DNA from: Podocnemis expansa
Lineage: Eukaryota; Chordata; Testudines; Podocnemididae
Assembly (NCBI GenBank): GCA_007922195.1
Contig: ML681964.1
Span: 2,301,734-2,365,733, forward strand
Direction: 5' to 3'
DNA length: 64,000 nt
Position 1 is the first letter of the stretch. The number at the start of each line of letters is the position of its first letter. This document shows positions 33,841 to 46,915 of this stretch, one piece after another. Below the pieces are notes generated by a model. That model searched no databases and was not told the origin of the DNA. It saw only the letters and a program-made list of their open reading frames with translations. A program made the position numbers and the translations under genes.

Positions 33841-35456
33841 GTGATGATCCCTGAGAGGATGTTAGTGTCTGCCCATGAGCTGTAACTTTTCTCTGCTATA
33901 TTAGCAGCATTAGTTTCTGGCCCTTTTCATGGCAGTTCTTGGGTCTGACATGTTGGATCATTTTATGTAACTTGGAGTAGTTCTAAGGCTGCTCTAAATA
34001 AAGTTGCATGCTGTGCCACGGAACAGGCAGGCATAAAGCAGTGCGGAGCAAAACTGTAGTACAACTGAGGATCTAGCACAGAAAGGTATTGCATAGGTGA
34101 CATCTACAAAATGAACTAAATCAAAATCCCTTGTAATTGTGGAGAGGCCAGAAGTTAAGACAGATTTTTTACGTGGAGATCAGTGACAAGGGCAGTGTGA
34201 TGATGGTAATGGATAGTATCTACTCACAGACAACTGCAGAATTTAAAAATAAATACAAGGAGGTTGGGATGTGAATGCAATATATTTTACAGTGGAGATC
34301 TATGTAGCTGTTGGGAAATACTGGGTCAAGCAAGATTCCAGGCTGCTAGGCACATGATATCATTAATACACTAGTTTTTTTAAAGTCAAACTGGTTATAA
34401 TGTAAATCATCTAGGGTTAAAATAACATATCAGATTTTCTATAGTTAATAGGGCCTTATTCTGTAGCCACTCTACTTACAGAATGGTTATATAATTGCCC
34501 CATAGCTCTTTGGGTATAGAGGAGTTATAACATTTAATAGTTGGGTTTTTGTTAACTGGGGGCCCATCCTAGGTCAGATTTACAAAGTTATGTCTGCACA
34601 ATTACATGCATATGTTTACATGTACTGATTATTTACATTCAAATATTCTGTGTCCATACACACATCATGTACTTGCAGGTGGCCAACTTGGTAACTGTAC
34701 AAATGAGGACTTTTGTGTTTGAAAGCTGGCTGTGGAAATGGAAAGAGAAGTGATCAAGGGTTGTCACATATTCCCCTGAACTGTTTCTTCTGATAATAGA
34801 TATCCCTCAGACTAAAGCTGATCTATAAACTTGATGTTTCACTGTTTTTTTGAAGTTAGTAACCTCTGACACATGAGACTTGTGGAACACCTGGTTTACA
34901 GAGAACGTCATATGAAGCTTCCTGTGTCTCTGTTTTTCATCTCTTTTGCTCTGAACTTGTTTCACATTTAAGCTTCTTGAGTCTGAAAGGCACAGTTGTT
35001 TAGTGATACATATGGGGCCATGAGCTATCATGCTGCAATCAAAGACAGAGTGCATTTTTATATAAAATGCTCCAAATGATCAATTTCAAAAAACGGAATG
35101 AAAAGGGCTAAAATACTACAGGAAAGGCATTGGAAACATCAGAAGAGTGCACACATTGACTGTGCCTTCATGCTGCACCAAATTCCCCCACTATTTGCTG
35201 TCCAGACCTTCTGCCATTGGTTCAGTGCATTAAAAACTGGCCTGTGCAGCATGTTTCGTAGTCTGTGAGTACGGTCGCTAGCTGCATGGGCTTCCAGTGG
35301 GATGTCTGTATGTTACTTGCGGTTCTGAGGGAATCATGGAGTGTCTGACTTTGTGAAATTGAATTCTCCCACCTGGAGTCTGCACATTCCTGTTTGAAAA
35401 TGCTTTAAGGTGTAATGCAACATACATATTAATGGAAAAAACATTGCCAAGAGCCA
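33841..35456. other. Intron, nothing recognised
   Basis: No identifiable element. Confidence 0.4.
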
Positions 35457-35605
35457 TTGTGCCTCAGCAGGTTGGGCATTGGCTTGGTAACTAAGTGGAA
35501 TAGGTTCTGTTCCCAGCATTATACTGATTTATATATGACTGTGGGCAGCTCAACCTCTGCGTGCCTTAGTTTCCCTGTCTGCAAAAAATGGGTATTTAAA
35601 AGCAA
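35457..35605 (+). mobile_element. MIR/CORE-SINE copy
   Basis: A tRNA-like head with a B-box-like GGTTCTGTTCC (35503-35513), followed by the core domain: TGGGCAGCTCAACCTCTGCG, TGCCTTAGTTTCCCTGTCTG, CAAAAAATGGG. This is the MIR core pattern. It is old, without flanking duplications. Confidence 0.8.
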
Positions 35606-35889
35606 ATTAGGAAGCCCTTTGGGATCTACTGCTGAAAAGCCCAAGTACTCAATTTTCACCTGTGCTAGGGAGTTGCTGCCTATTTTGGGAACAACTTCCC
35701 CTTCTTCCATGCGCAAAGCATGAAAAATAGCATGATGTGGATCCAACAGTTTCAAGATTTAAGTCAAATTAAAGAGAGCTTTAAAATGGTGTAAATCCTT
35801 GGCTATGCTACTGCTTGGGGTTAGAATGGAAGGATCATCTGCAGTAGTGTGAAGGTGGGGACTCAGCTCAGGGGATCCAAAGAAATATA

Positions 35890-37014
35890 TGTAACCCTTC
35901 TGCCAGAGTGAGATGGCAGGACAAAGATTGGGTTCTATATCTAGGGGTCTCCAAATAATGTAACACCAACAACCCGGGTTGAGGCCCTACCCAGATTTCT
36001 GGGAAATCATGCACTGTTCCCTGGGCACCCCAAAAGGGTAAGGCTTCCCCACTCGCAAGCACGAGATGAGTGTAGTATACACAACTTTTAATAGTAGTAA
36101 GAACAGAATGTAAAAGGCCAAATAACAGAAACCAGCGCTGATCTAGAAAATCAGTACAGAGCAAGGTTCCCAACAACACCCACCACATAACAGAACATAC
36201 AAGGCTTAATGAGAAAACCGTCACTGATCTGGGGAATCAGTGCTAATCAAGCTTCCAACATGATTCCACATATCATAACATCAAATGTAAACTCACTGGC
36301 AAAATCGGCACTGATCTGGAGAATTAGTGCTAACTAGGCTTCCAACCAACCCTAGGGTATGTAGGGAGTGTCTTTCATGCCACCTGTCTGCCAGCGCCAA
36401 CCGTCCCTTGGCTCTGCCTACTGGTCACTTGTGCCATCTGCTGGTCACTGACTCTGCTGCTCCTCTTCAGTGATTTCAGCTCAGAGAGGGGGTTTCCTCT
36501 CTCTAGAGATTTCAGCTCTTAAACCTCAAGTAGCTACAAACAGCTACTTCCATTAAAATAACAAAGACAAGCCTCAAGGAGCCCAGCCAGATTTATCATT
36601 TGACAGTGGGGCCATGGGGTGAGGCAAAATGCCTCAAGCATTGCTCCAGAAGGAGCCATGCAAATAACCCCCCCCCACTTAACTTTTTTTGAGGCTGACA
36701 CTGATGGCAGTCTCTCTTATAAGTCTCTGTTTATCGAAGGGTAGCTTTTATCCTTTAACTAATCCAAACAGATTTGGAGCATTCAGAGAGTAGCATGTTA
36801 CCAAAGACAGTATTTCATATTTCCTTTCAGTAGAATTACAGATATTGACAGATTTGTGATCAGATCAGCCCCAAATACCATTGCCCATATTGCCCTGCAC
36901 CCATAGTTTGATTATGCTAATCTAATATTTGTGCTCATGCAAATACTAAACTCATGCAGATTAGTTGCCCCCCCCCTTGAAGCTGTTAGGCACAGCTTCT
37001 AAGCCTGCCTTACA
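35890..37014 (-). mobile_element. Solo LTR, copy 2, with exact 4-bp duplication
   Basis: 1125 bp from TGTAACCC to CTTACA, flanked by exact TATA (35886-35889 and 37015-37018). Collinear with 21110-22357, including ACCCTTCTGCCAG, CCCCACTCGCAAGCAC, the CTGATCTGG..AATCAG tandem units, GACAGTGGGGCCATGGGGTG and GCAGATTAGTTGCCCCCC. It is shorter through small deletions. Orientation is inferred as for copy 1. No gag, pol or env nearby. Confidence 0.8.
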
Positions 37015-37018
37015 TATA

Positions 37019-37337
37019 CAAAAATAAACTTACAGTAGCTAAAATATGTATTTTCATCCCCATTTAGATTAATTGAACATTATTAGATGACATTTTCAGA
37101 AGACTATGCAATAGTAATGCATCTTGGCACAGAACTCATGGGTACACTGAATCTAATAACTTTTAATAGGATGGGTTCTGTAATACACAGATGAGCATCT
37201 ATGAGAGCCAGATATCAAGAGTCATTGTCATTTGAATAAATATTGACCCTGTGCACTTAAGTCTATAAATGTTGAGTTTGACGTCCAGTTAATACATACA
37301 ATAGCACTTTTTTGTTCCCTATCACCAATGTCAGAGC
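37019..37337. other. Intron, nothing recognised
   Basis: No identifiable element. Confidence 0.35.
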
Positions 37338-37475
37338 ACATAGGTGCTCGAACTGGGTGGGGATGCTGTTGCACTGCCTGTCTTGGCTTCAGGTGGTTCC
37401 CATTTTATCCAGGGTTTACAATTCAGTTTAACAGCTGTCAGCACCCCCACTACAAAACTTGTTCCAGGACCACCG
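37338..37475 (+). mobile_element. Possible hAT-like MITE
   Basis: CACATAGGTGCTCGAACTGG at the left, then TACAATTCAGTTTAACAGCT, CAGCACCCCCACTACAAAAC and TTGTTCCAGGAC at the right, resemble a repeat common in turtle genomes from memory. The right terminal repeat is decayed and the boundaries are approximate. Confidence 0.4.
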
Positions 37476-37509
37476 TCAGTATTTGTGGAGGTCAGGTGCT
37501 CTTCTATTG

Positions 37510-38100
37510 ATGGAGTACATCCAAGACTGGATTAATGCAGAAGCTACAGAGGCTGAAGCCCTTGGCCCTGGCCTGAAGGGGAGCCCTGGGTTTCAGCCCC
37601 CTATGGCTCCTGCAGATCTGCTCCCCTCCCTGTTGCCCTGCCAGTGCTGGGAATGGGGGGGTGGCCCTGGGCCAGAATCCAGGTTTAGTACTTTCGCTCT
37701 GTCCCTGGGCGAGCTGGTCCACACTTGAGGGTGTGTGGCAAGCCAGTCCTGTTCACTTTGCACCATTTTGGGGGCAGGGTCAGGGCCACAGGCAGCTGGA
37801 GCATGGTGTAGGTCTCTAGGACCCTGGATCTTTGGGCCCTGGAAGGCTGCGCTAGAGCTGCACCATGAGCTAGCTGCCCCTGGCCCCAGCGCTAAGCAAA
37901 CAGGGCTGGCCTGCTCTGTCCCTGGGGATGGCCCATAGTTGGGGTAGGTGTGGCCTCTGGTCCCATCCCTCAGTGCTGGCCTGGGTGAGGGACCCATGGT
38001 GTTGGGAGGGCTGGGACCCCAGACTGGGGGAAGCACAGTTGTGGGACAGCTTGGTACCTTGAAGCCCCTTAAGCTGGGCCTGAGTACATCAGTGGGAAGC
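37510..38100. repeat. GC-rich block, probably an old repeat
   Basis: Rich in GGGCC, CCTGG and CAGCCC words and sharply more GC-rich than its AT-rich surroundings, like the interiors of the hAT elements here. No terminal repeats found. Long frames in it (e.g. minus strand 37593-38117) lack domain signals. Confidence 0.4.
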
Positions 38101-41100
38101 ACTATTTTCACTCTCATTACCTAAAGGGGACTACTCCTACTTCCTCTACTCTGACAAACCTATGATTAGGTTTGCTTGACTAAAACTTTGCAGAAATATT
38201 AAAAAATCACTGATAATGATGTCAGAGAAAATGGTGCTGCATGGTGGTTTGCACCTGCCTTTTTGTCTCGTGCTTGTGTGTACACACCTCAGCACCAAGG
38301 TGTACCTGGTGTGCATGCTAATGATAATACTATAATGTGTTTTAAACTGTCCAACTTTCTATTGTGGTCTGAGGAGTAAAGTCTTCTAGAACTTCAAATT
38401 TTACTAATAGTTTAAGACATCTAAAAATCGATCTCTGTTTTAAATATAAATAATTTCTCAATGGCAGTGAAATGGAATGAGTTTTTTCCCCACAAACATA
38501 TATTAGATATTTCCATTTACTTTATAAAGAGATCTGAGTAGTCAGAAGCCGGTAATATGGATATAATCTATAGGAACTCTTCTAAACCTTACAGAAATCA
38601 CTGGAGAACTGTGTTCTTTCTGAAGAATATTTAAGCCATCCTACAAAATTTAATAATTATGTGGAATTTTTAAAAGTGCTCAGTGTTGTTTTAACCCTGT
38701 TTTATAAATCCAAGGTGAAACTACCATTGGTTTATTGAGAGCATAGTTAGGTCAATTCTGATTAACTGTGGAAATTCTTGACTTAAGTCACTGATATATA
38801 AATTGGTTGAAAAACTCTACAGAAAGATTATTATTGTCTATTAAATTGTACAGACCTTTCTGATAAAAGAAAGGTAGTTTAGCAGGCTATCAAAGGCAGC
38901 TTTTCTGAACTAGATCATAACCGCTTTAAAAGATCATCATATTGTTCAGGCAATACTGTACACACACACATTTTTTTTTTTAAATTACTATAGGTAGATT
39001 TTTTAGAATTTAAAAACTGGCTAATAATGTAAGTTACTCAGCTAGACTAATGCATGGTGTTTCTTTTAAGGTTTGGTTTTATCACAGTATTCTGAAAACA
39101 ACTGGACTGCAGAAACTCACCTAAAGCAAGAGTTTGAAACGATTTTATCTTTTTTTTATTTTTGGTATCTCACTTTTGACAAGTAAATCACAAAGGCCCT
39201 GATCTAGCAAAGCACTTCAACATGTGCATAACCCGCCTCAGATTACTAGATCAGGGCTCAAAGTCATGCAGAATTTGTTGTAGTGAAATTTAGAATCCAA
39301 AAAGCATATTTATTTTAAAGAGGTAGACTAGCATTCTAGCCCTCTAGATCTGTTTGAATTAACCTTGTGACCCACCCTTCTCCATATCTCTGTGTTTACA
39401 GCTAACGTGCTACATTTTCTATTTCATTCATCTGACAAAGTGGGATTGTGTCCACAAAAGTTCATGAGATAAATTAATTTGTTAGTCTTTCAGAGTGCCC
39501 CAGAACTCCTTGTTTATACAGGAAGCAAGATGGGAAGTTCGTCCCTCCCTTTTCGCCTACCTTCAGCTCAGCTCTCTAAGGGCTATCCACAGTCTAGCCT
39601 TGTAAGATTAACACAATAAACAGGCATTTTGAGACGGGCTTTTGCATCTTTTGGTTACTCAGTTTTGTGAAAGTCTGTAGGTGTAAACCTTTATTTCAGC
39701 AGTTCTTACCCATCTACCCCCCCACATCTACCCACCGAAACTGAAAAATATCTACAAACCATAAAATCTCAGACATCTGTGGGGGTTGTTCTGTTGTTTC
39801 AAATCTTTGATCATGCCTCATTTTAAAGCATAGAGGCATGTAACATTTCTCATGGCAATTGTGAAGAAAAATGTGAGTTATAGTGCACTGCAGATAGCTG
39901 AATATAGACAGGAGGTTAGGGAATGGTGAGACCTTAGCACATGTTGATCTTGCAGTCAGATGCAGGTGGGCAGACCCCTTGTGCCTTCTCTTTTGGCTTC
40001 AAGTGGAGTTCCATGCAGAAGGTGGGGGTCTGGAAGTGCCCATTCATGTCAGAATCAGAGCATGAAACATGAGTCTGGGCAAGATAAAAGTATTACAAGT
40101 GAGGGATACACACAGGGACAATTGGTTTTGGGTTTTGAAAGTAAGTAGTGTGATCTCTGTTAAATAGCCTGATCACAGTCTTGCCTATATAGCTATCCGC
40201 TTTTCCCTACAGAATCTGCCAGCAATCTCCATGAAGGTCATTGATCTCCTTTACAAATAAAAGGATACAAAGAATGTGGCTTTGTTTTAATGTTCATTTT
40301 GTTTGCAGCTCCCGTGTAAAAAGATGAAAAAAGGCTCTTTGCTACTCACTAATCCTTACTGCAGTGCGGATACAGTGTGCTACACATATACTTTATGTCC
40401 AAAGCTGGCTCATGCAGATAGAATAAGAGTTCTTTCTTTCCATCAAGATGACAAGCTATTGTTTCATTCTTCATGAAAGGATCTTCCTTTGCTAGTATTG
40501 AAAAATAGAACAACCTAATCTCTAAATGCTAGCATAACACAATACTCCACAGCAGAACGTCCTGTAAGCTATAAAAGCATTTAAAGTGGTGTTTTTTTTG
40601 TTTTGTTTTGTTCTTTAACAAAAGCTATTGCACATAACTGTCTTGCTACTGTTTAAACAAATCAGAATGTTTTTGTCCCTTAGCTGTACATTAGGGTCAT
40701 TGCTAACCTCTGGGGTTTCACTCAGTGCCTAGACTTTCCACATGGCTTGTTAATGAGAGGATGATAAAGGAGCACATACAGAGGAACAGGAATGTGTGAG
40801 AGAACAATAAGAGATCCCCACAAATTACCTCACAATGGAGGAGAGTGCACATTAATCTATGACAAAAGTAGATGTGGGAGTGCACCCCCTGGGAAATGGT
40901 GTTATTCACCAGCGTGCGTTTTAACTGTAGTGGTAACCACGCCGACATCGGTAAGTGCTGAGTCAGTTGTGCTGTCTCTCCCACCTCATTTTTTTTTAGA
41001 ACTGAGGACCAGAAATTTAAAGCATTTGTCTGAAAGTGTAAACTGAAATGAATCCCATCAGAGTAAGTGATAGATGTCACTTTTATAATGGGATTGTTTG

Positions 41101-42229
41101 GGGCCCCTGTAGAAATACTGCATTTTCATCAAGGATAAGTAAAATGCAAACATTGGGTAAGACAATACATGCATTATCCAGCTATGATCATTACATAAAT
41201 GAATGGCTAAAACAGTTGTTTGAAGCAAGCAAAAGTTGAGCCAACCTGCCATAACCTATTGGTCAACAGATTTGTATAATTAATTGATGTTCCTTGTCAC
41301 AGACAGTAGTGAATGGGAGGAGCACATGCAAATCATTTTATGCAAGGTGTAGCACCATCACCCACAGATCAAAATGCACAGAGAACCTTTGGGACAGAGC
41401 AGAAACACAGAGGCATCTGTTTCTCACTTCGATGCCCTAGTAGCTCTGGCCAATGTGGAAGTGGTTTACTGTTACTTTGATAAATGTATTTATTTCTCTA
41501 TTTGTTGTATGGTATGACAAGAGGGGAACACTGGCGCAGTCATGTTCTGTAATAATTTATTGGTGGGTTAGGGCTATGGGCCCAGAACAAATTCTAGACA
41601 AAAGAAAAACATGTTTAGGTTTTTACAGAGTGCCTTGGCGAGAGGAACAAAGCTGTGATTGGGAGTGCAAACATTTGGTATTTAGATTGTCCCAGCTGGG
41701 GTGACAGCTGACAAATGGCCTGGGTTTGGTTTTAATTATCACCAAAAAGAAAGCTTTCACTTAAAGTCTGCAACCAATTTTGCAGCACAAAGACAACAAG
41801 TTATTAAACAATGGAGAATATGCTTTCTTAGTTTTTAAAATATGTTGAAAGAACCATTGCTTCCAAATATGTATGGTGCATACTAGGCATAGTTATTACA
41901 AACAGACAGCATTGTTTGGGTTTTTTGTATTCTGTACAGTGGTCAATATATCAACAGTTGTCAACAGTTAATACTGCTTGGGATCTTCAATTTCACAGGC
42001 ATCTTCTCTATTTAGAATAGGAAAAAAACCTGGCAGATGTGATGTTTGCAAAACCTGTTTGTAATAGTTGTTGTTTGTTACAGTGGTATCCAGAGAGACC
42101 ATGTGATACTGGAACCCCACTGCACTAGGTGCTATATGACACATAGTAAGAGAGTCCCCACCCAGAAATCTTACAGACGAGGCCATACAGTGATGAGGGT
42201 GGGGTAAGGGGAAATATGGTTGGCCTCAT
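38101..42229. other. Intron, mainly AT-rich; one PLE fragment
   Basis: Apart from the PLE end at 39428-39521 I recognise nothing. Short runs: CA repeat at about 38963-38970, T-run and A-run nearby. Confidence 0.4.
39428..39521 (+). mobile_element. PLE 3'-end fragment
   Basis: CATCTGACAAAGTGGGATTG, TCCACAAAAGTTCATGAG, ATAAATTAATTTGTTAGTC and AACTCCTTG match the family 3' end in order. Diverged, truncated on both sides. Confidence 0.75.
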
Positions 42230-42606
42230 GATGATGATCTGAGGCACAGAGAGACAGAGGGCATGTCTACACAGCAAAAATATATATACCTGGTATTAGC
42301 GACTCTGAGCCCAGGTTAACAGACTTGGACTTGCACTAAAAAATAGCCATATGGATAGGCTCAGAAACCTGCAAAAGGGTCTAACTGCCCAGCTACAGCA
42401 CAAGCATTTCCAGGGCTATCATTGGCCCCATAGTACAAGCCTTACACACCTGATTTGGTTAACCAGGCTCTGAGACCCACCGCCATGTTTGTTTGTCTGT
42501 CTAGACGTACCCGAGGGATGCAAAGAGTCTGTGGCAGAACAGGGAATCAAACCTAGTTGTCATGCATCTCAGTCCAGTAGTTTAATCACAAGACCATCCA
42601 TCCTGG
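42230..42606 (-). mobile_element. CORE-SINE interrupted by a TIR element
   Basis: The left piece CTGAGGCACAGAGAGACAGA (42239-42258) and right piece GTCTGTGGCAGAACAGGGAA, TCAAACCTAG (42528-42556) are parts of one MIR/CORE-SINE-type repeat in reverse orientation. The TIR element 42260-42512 separates them. The B box on the minus strand is GGTTTGATTCCC. Confidence 0.65.
42260..42512. mobile_element. TIR MITE with 3-bp duplication inside a CORE-SINE
   Basis: 253 bp, ends GGCATGTCTACACAG and TGTCTAGACGTACCC, flanked by direct GAG (42257-42259 and 42513-42515). Its TIR (GGSTAYGTCTACAC) resembles those of the TTTCGAAA elements at 13364 and 29877, but the interior is different. No ORF. Confidence 0.7.
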
Positions 42607-42727
42607 CTTGGATCTTGTTTCATTCAACCCAATATTTTTGTGTGGTCATATGTGCTTCAAGTTAAGTGGATGCATAAATACTTTTCTGAATTGGGCCTCA
42701 TTAACTTTCTGAAGATGACTGTTGCAC

Positions 42728-42905
42728 ATCAAACAAAGAGTCCTGTCCCACTTTCAAAGACTAAGCAATTTATTAATCAGACTGATGAAGTAGGATTTTC
42801 TTCCATGAAAGCTCATGCAAAAAATAAATTTGTTAGTCTTTAAAAGTGCCACAGAAACGCCTTGCTTGTTTGCTGAACCTAGCTAACACAGCTGCCCCTT
42901 TGGAA
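42728..42905. mobile_element. Foldback PLE derivative
   Basis: A short left arm (AAAGAGTCCTGTCCCACTTT, CAAAGACTAAGCAATTTATT) is the inverse of the right arm (AATAAATTTGTTAGTCTTTA, AAAGTGCCACAG). The right end continues to the full tip CTAGCTAACACAGCTGCCCC TTTGGAAC. The loop has GACTGATGAAGTAGGATTTT. Confidence 0.8.
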
Positions 42906-42906
42906 C

Positions 42907-44508
42907 ATAGTTGAGTTAGTCACTCATTCTGTTCTAAAGATATGTGAATTTGATCCAGCCAGTTCTAGCAGCAAGCAGCTTTTCATAGCCAAAATGGCCA
43001 AATACATAAGGCAAAATCATAAATTTACTTTGAGTGAAAATATGCCTCCATTGTAGCCAAAACAGATTTTTGTGGTCAAATGAGACTGTTCCATGCATAA
43101 ACTTGTCTTCCATATTGCAGAATAGCTAAGGCAAGAATGGAAAACGGTTCACATTTTTATGAAACCATGAAAATGTGATCTTTCTCCAGTTTTATCAGCA
43201 GAAGATTTTTTCTTCCTGCTACAGGTCTATTGCAAATTTTACTGCAGTCTCCCAAACTTTGGAAAGATTCTTTGGGGTTGCATCTGAAGCAGTTAAAATT
43301 TTCACATTTGATCTGACAGTGTCCTGCTACCTTCCAAAATGTCTCTCTTTTGTGGATACCTAGAAAATAAATAAATTTCACTACAGGTGGTTTTTCTAGT
43401 AAAAGTTAAAGTCTTTTAGGAAGCTACCATCTAAGTCATGGTCCTGAGAAAATTTACATAAGCAGATCCTGCTCCCATTGAAAGAAATTGGGAATTTTGC
43501 CATTGATTTCAGTCTTCCAGCACATGCAGATTATCACTGATAGAAATAACATCTTTGGTGTGCAGCAGCAACAGCAGATTACATGCCTGTGTTGTAGCCA
43601 TGGTGGCGCATAGAATGCATTTCATCTTGAATGATCCCTTGCAAGCCGTCTTCCTTTGGCAAGTTAAAATTTAGGCATCTTTAATTCCTCAAAATTGCAT
43701 CTTTCAGCTTCATTCTGTTTCCTTTTTAACCTTAGTGGAAGGGACCCCTGCCAGAATTGTTAAAACTGTGTCGTCTCCTGTAAATAAAACAACCAGAACG
43801 TATGGTGGGAGAGCAGCAGCTGTGCTTTGTATGTGAAGGTATTTGGCTTCATAGTGTGCTGTGATGGGACATGCCCCCATCCCTGTGACAGCAAGTCTAA
43901 TGAGCATCCCTGCACTCAGGCAGCGCCAGTTAGGTGCACCTGCAGAGGATGCATTGCCTGTAGAAAGAGAGCATAAAAAGGTGAAGCTGGCCAAGGACCA
44001 AGGTAGGAAAGTTTGCCCAAGTGGAGAGGTTACTAGGGAGGCCTGATAGCCTTGGGACCCATTAGCCTCCCCTTCCCTCCTTCACCTTTGTTGAGGATAG
44101 ACAGACATTGCAGCCCTGATAGGGGATCTGGATGTTTGTTTTCCATCAGTGCCCTAATGAATCTGAGGAGTAGTGTTGGGATCTAGCAATAGTTAGATTT
44201 GGAAATGGCTCTTGGTGTAAGTGAAGCCTTCCTCCTGCAGGGAACAGTAAAGTTGCCCAGGGTGGTGGTTCTGGAAGGGACCCAGGGACAAGAGACATCA
44301 AAAGATGATGGCCAAGCCAAGGGTAAGAGTTGACAGAGAAGGTGACACTTTCAAATGCACTGTGGACAGTCCTTCATTGGTGTGCTTGCAGTAAACTGGG
44401 AACTGTCTGGTTTATCTGAAAGAGTTGTAAAATATTACTGAACCAAAGATACGAACATTAACTCTAGTACTGGAGGGCACTGTAGCTTTAGAAAACTCTT
44501 TAAAGTTC
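42907..44508. other. Intron, nothing recognised
   Basis: No identifiable element. Confidence 0.4.
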
Positions 44509-45346
44509 CAGGGGTCAGCAGCTCAAAAGATAAGAACGACTACTTTTAAAAATTCGTTCAATAACCAAGTGTTTTGAGAGCTGCAATGGCTGTAGCCTCC
44601 TCCTGGGGGGAGGTAGGAGCTGGGCCAGAGCGCCTGGCAGGGGATGTGGGAGCCCAACCACGTGCGGCTTGCTGTAGGGTCCCTTGGTGGTGTGGGGAGT
44701 CCAGAGCCTGGTGTGGGCTGGCTGCAGAGCTCACTAGTAGTAGGAATGGGGTCTGGAGCAATGTTCCCTCTCAGGCCCTGACGCAGCTGAGCAACTTATA
44801 TTGCTCACTGCACGGCACTCCCCCCTTGTGAGCATGATCCTGCCCTCCTGCTCTCCTGGTCACCCCCCGCCAGCAGGCCCAATCCTGCCCCTTGCTCTCC
44901 TGGTCAGCCCCCCAGCCCCCAGCCAACCCGATCACCCTCCTCCCATCCTAACCCACTCCCCTGGTAACCCCTCATCTGGCCAGAGCCCCCAACCCTCTGC
45001 ACCCTTACCCAGCTGCTGGAGCAGCACGGCCGAGCCATGGCTCCTCCGGCCAGAGGAAGCACTGAGAGAGCATGCTCAGATGTTCTGAGCATGCTCTTGT
45101 CAGAGCTTTTCTCAGTGGGAGTTTTAAAACCCCCCAGCTCTGGAGAAGCACATAGCCAGCTGGAAGACAGAGTCTTCCAGCCTGGTAGGGACTGTGGCTG
45201 CTGGCCATTCACAGCCGGCAGTGTTCCCTGTGCGGGTCAGCGGCAGGGGCTGCATGCCCATGCTGCCACGCAGCTAAGAGGAAACATTAGTCTGGAGTGC
45301 AGAGCTGCAAGGGGGCAGTCAAAGAGCCGCAGGTTGCAGATCCCTG
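44509..45346. mobile_element. Outer hAT-like element hosting a second hAT
   Basis: Ends CAGGGGTCAGCAGC and GGTTGCAGATCCCTG match the terminal family of 15401-15863. No clear target duplication. Most of its length is the inserted element 44759-45289. Confidence 0.6.
44759..45289. mobile_element. hAT-like element with exact 8-bp duplication, nested
   Basis: 531 bp with ends CAATGTTCCCTCT and AGAGGAAACATTA, flanked by exact GTCTGGAG (44751-44758 and 45290-45297). Interior motifs AGCATGCTCAGATGTTCTGA and GGAAGACAGAGTCTTCCAG. No transposase. Related copy at 50793-51195. Confidence 0.9.
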
Positions 45347-46705
45347 TTTAGACTAACACTTATCACAGTTCCTGTGAGATTCCCAGTAAGACGCTGCAAA
45401 CAGAACAAATGTGGCAGGGTTTCGTGGTGCTTTATGCTTTGATTTAGGCTGGAAATTCTATCAGAACAGTTCTTCATCAGCTACTTCAACAGTTTTTCTT
45501 CCTATTTACTTATGAGTTTATAAATGATTTCCGTTGTGTTAGCTCTGGGGTGACATTAACTAAAAAATGAATAAATATGAAAGTCACAAAATGCATTCTC
45601 TTAAAAACTCCCATTGTCTTGAATGGGAGCAAAGGATGCTCAGCACAAAACAGGATTAGGATCATGGCATGTAACAGATTGGGCCCATGGAATGCAAAAC
45701 TACAGCAGTTCAGGGGTGCTTTGACTTCTGAACTAGCAGAAATAGAGTGCATTTAGTGATGAGTAACAAGAGTTACCCTGAGGCAAGAGAAGACATTGGA
45801 GAGATAATAGATTTGAAAACATTGGACAGTGTTGTCTAGAGAGGAGTCCCATAAAAAGATTGAGACAGAAGTATACCAAGTAAGAAATGATGCAGAGAAA
45901 CTAAGTAGGCATGTCTCTTTACCATATAAAACCCAAGGAACAGCCGGTAAAATTGAAAGGGGATACATCTAAAGATAATGAAATGACATTCTTTTTTTAC
46001 ACTACACACAGTTAACATTTTGTCCAAGAATTTATTAGGTTTAAAAACAGTTAGGCATATCAATGAGAACATCCACAGTTATTTTAGAAAGCATATCCTT
46101 TCTTATGGGATATAAATCCTCATATCTAACCACAGAAACTAAGTGATAGAAAGAAACTTCCATTATAGGTAGGTTGTTTCAGAATGACTCAGTATTTGGC
46201 TCCCTTGACCTGTGTCACTGTCCAAGACAGGATGCTGCACCAGAAGCAACGCTAGTCCCATCCCAGCTGGCAATTACTGTGCTCTTGTATTTAGGTAAAG
46301 TGAAGAGGTGTTATATGTCATTCTGGCCTGTGGGGAAATTTCTTTCACTTTTCACAGATGCTCACTCACAATCAGGGAGCATTAATGCAGTGGAGATGTT
46401 GTGGACAGTAGCATAGTTCATCCATCTATTCAGAACAAGATAGCCAGGTTACTATTCTCTATAGCCAAAACACATAAAATATTTTGCAGCCAATAAAATA
46501 ATTATAGAATCATAGGCTGCTAACAGGGAGCCACTCCCTTACTACTTATTTATGAGTCGATGTGATTTGGGATGATTAGTATAGAACAATTGACTAACTC
46601 CTTATCTTGATCTGGTTTTATATTTCATTAGAATAAACCTTCATGAAGAATAAGCTTTCATAATTCTGAGTGTGGGGAAGTTTACAATACGCTGACTCAC
46701 TTAGG
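45347..46705. other. Intron, nothing recognised
   Basis: No identifiable element. Confidence 0.4.
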
Positions 46706-46915
46706 TAGGGGTCTCAAACTCAAATCACCATGACGGCTGCATGAGGACTAGTAGAGGACCGCATGATGATTAGTACAGTAGCCCAAGGGCCGCAGCACTG
46801 AAACCTTTCCATACAATGATCTTGAAAATATTGGTAATGGTCATGTCACTACAGGCTGCAGGAAATAGCTTTAGGGGCCACATGCAGCCCACGGGCCGTG
46901 TGTTTGAGACTCTTG
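46706..46915. mobile_element. hAT-like MITE
   Basis: Inverted ends TAGGGGTCTCAAACTC and GTGTTTGAGACTCTTG. The flanks share CTTA but not a full duplication. Internal GGCCACATGCAGCCCACGGG is typical of this repeat type. Confidence 0.65.

Noticed and set aside
37593..38117. Minus-strand frame of 174 codons
   Set aside because: Pro/Ser/Gly-rich translation of a GC-rich block without domains or splice signals.
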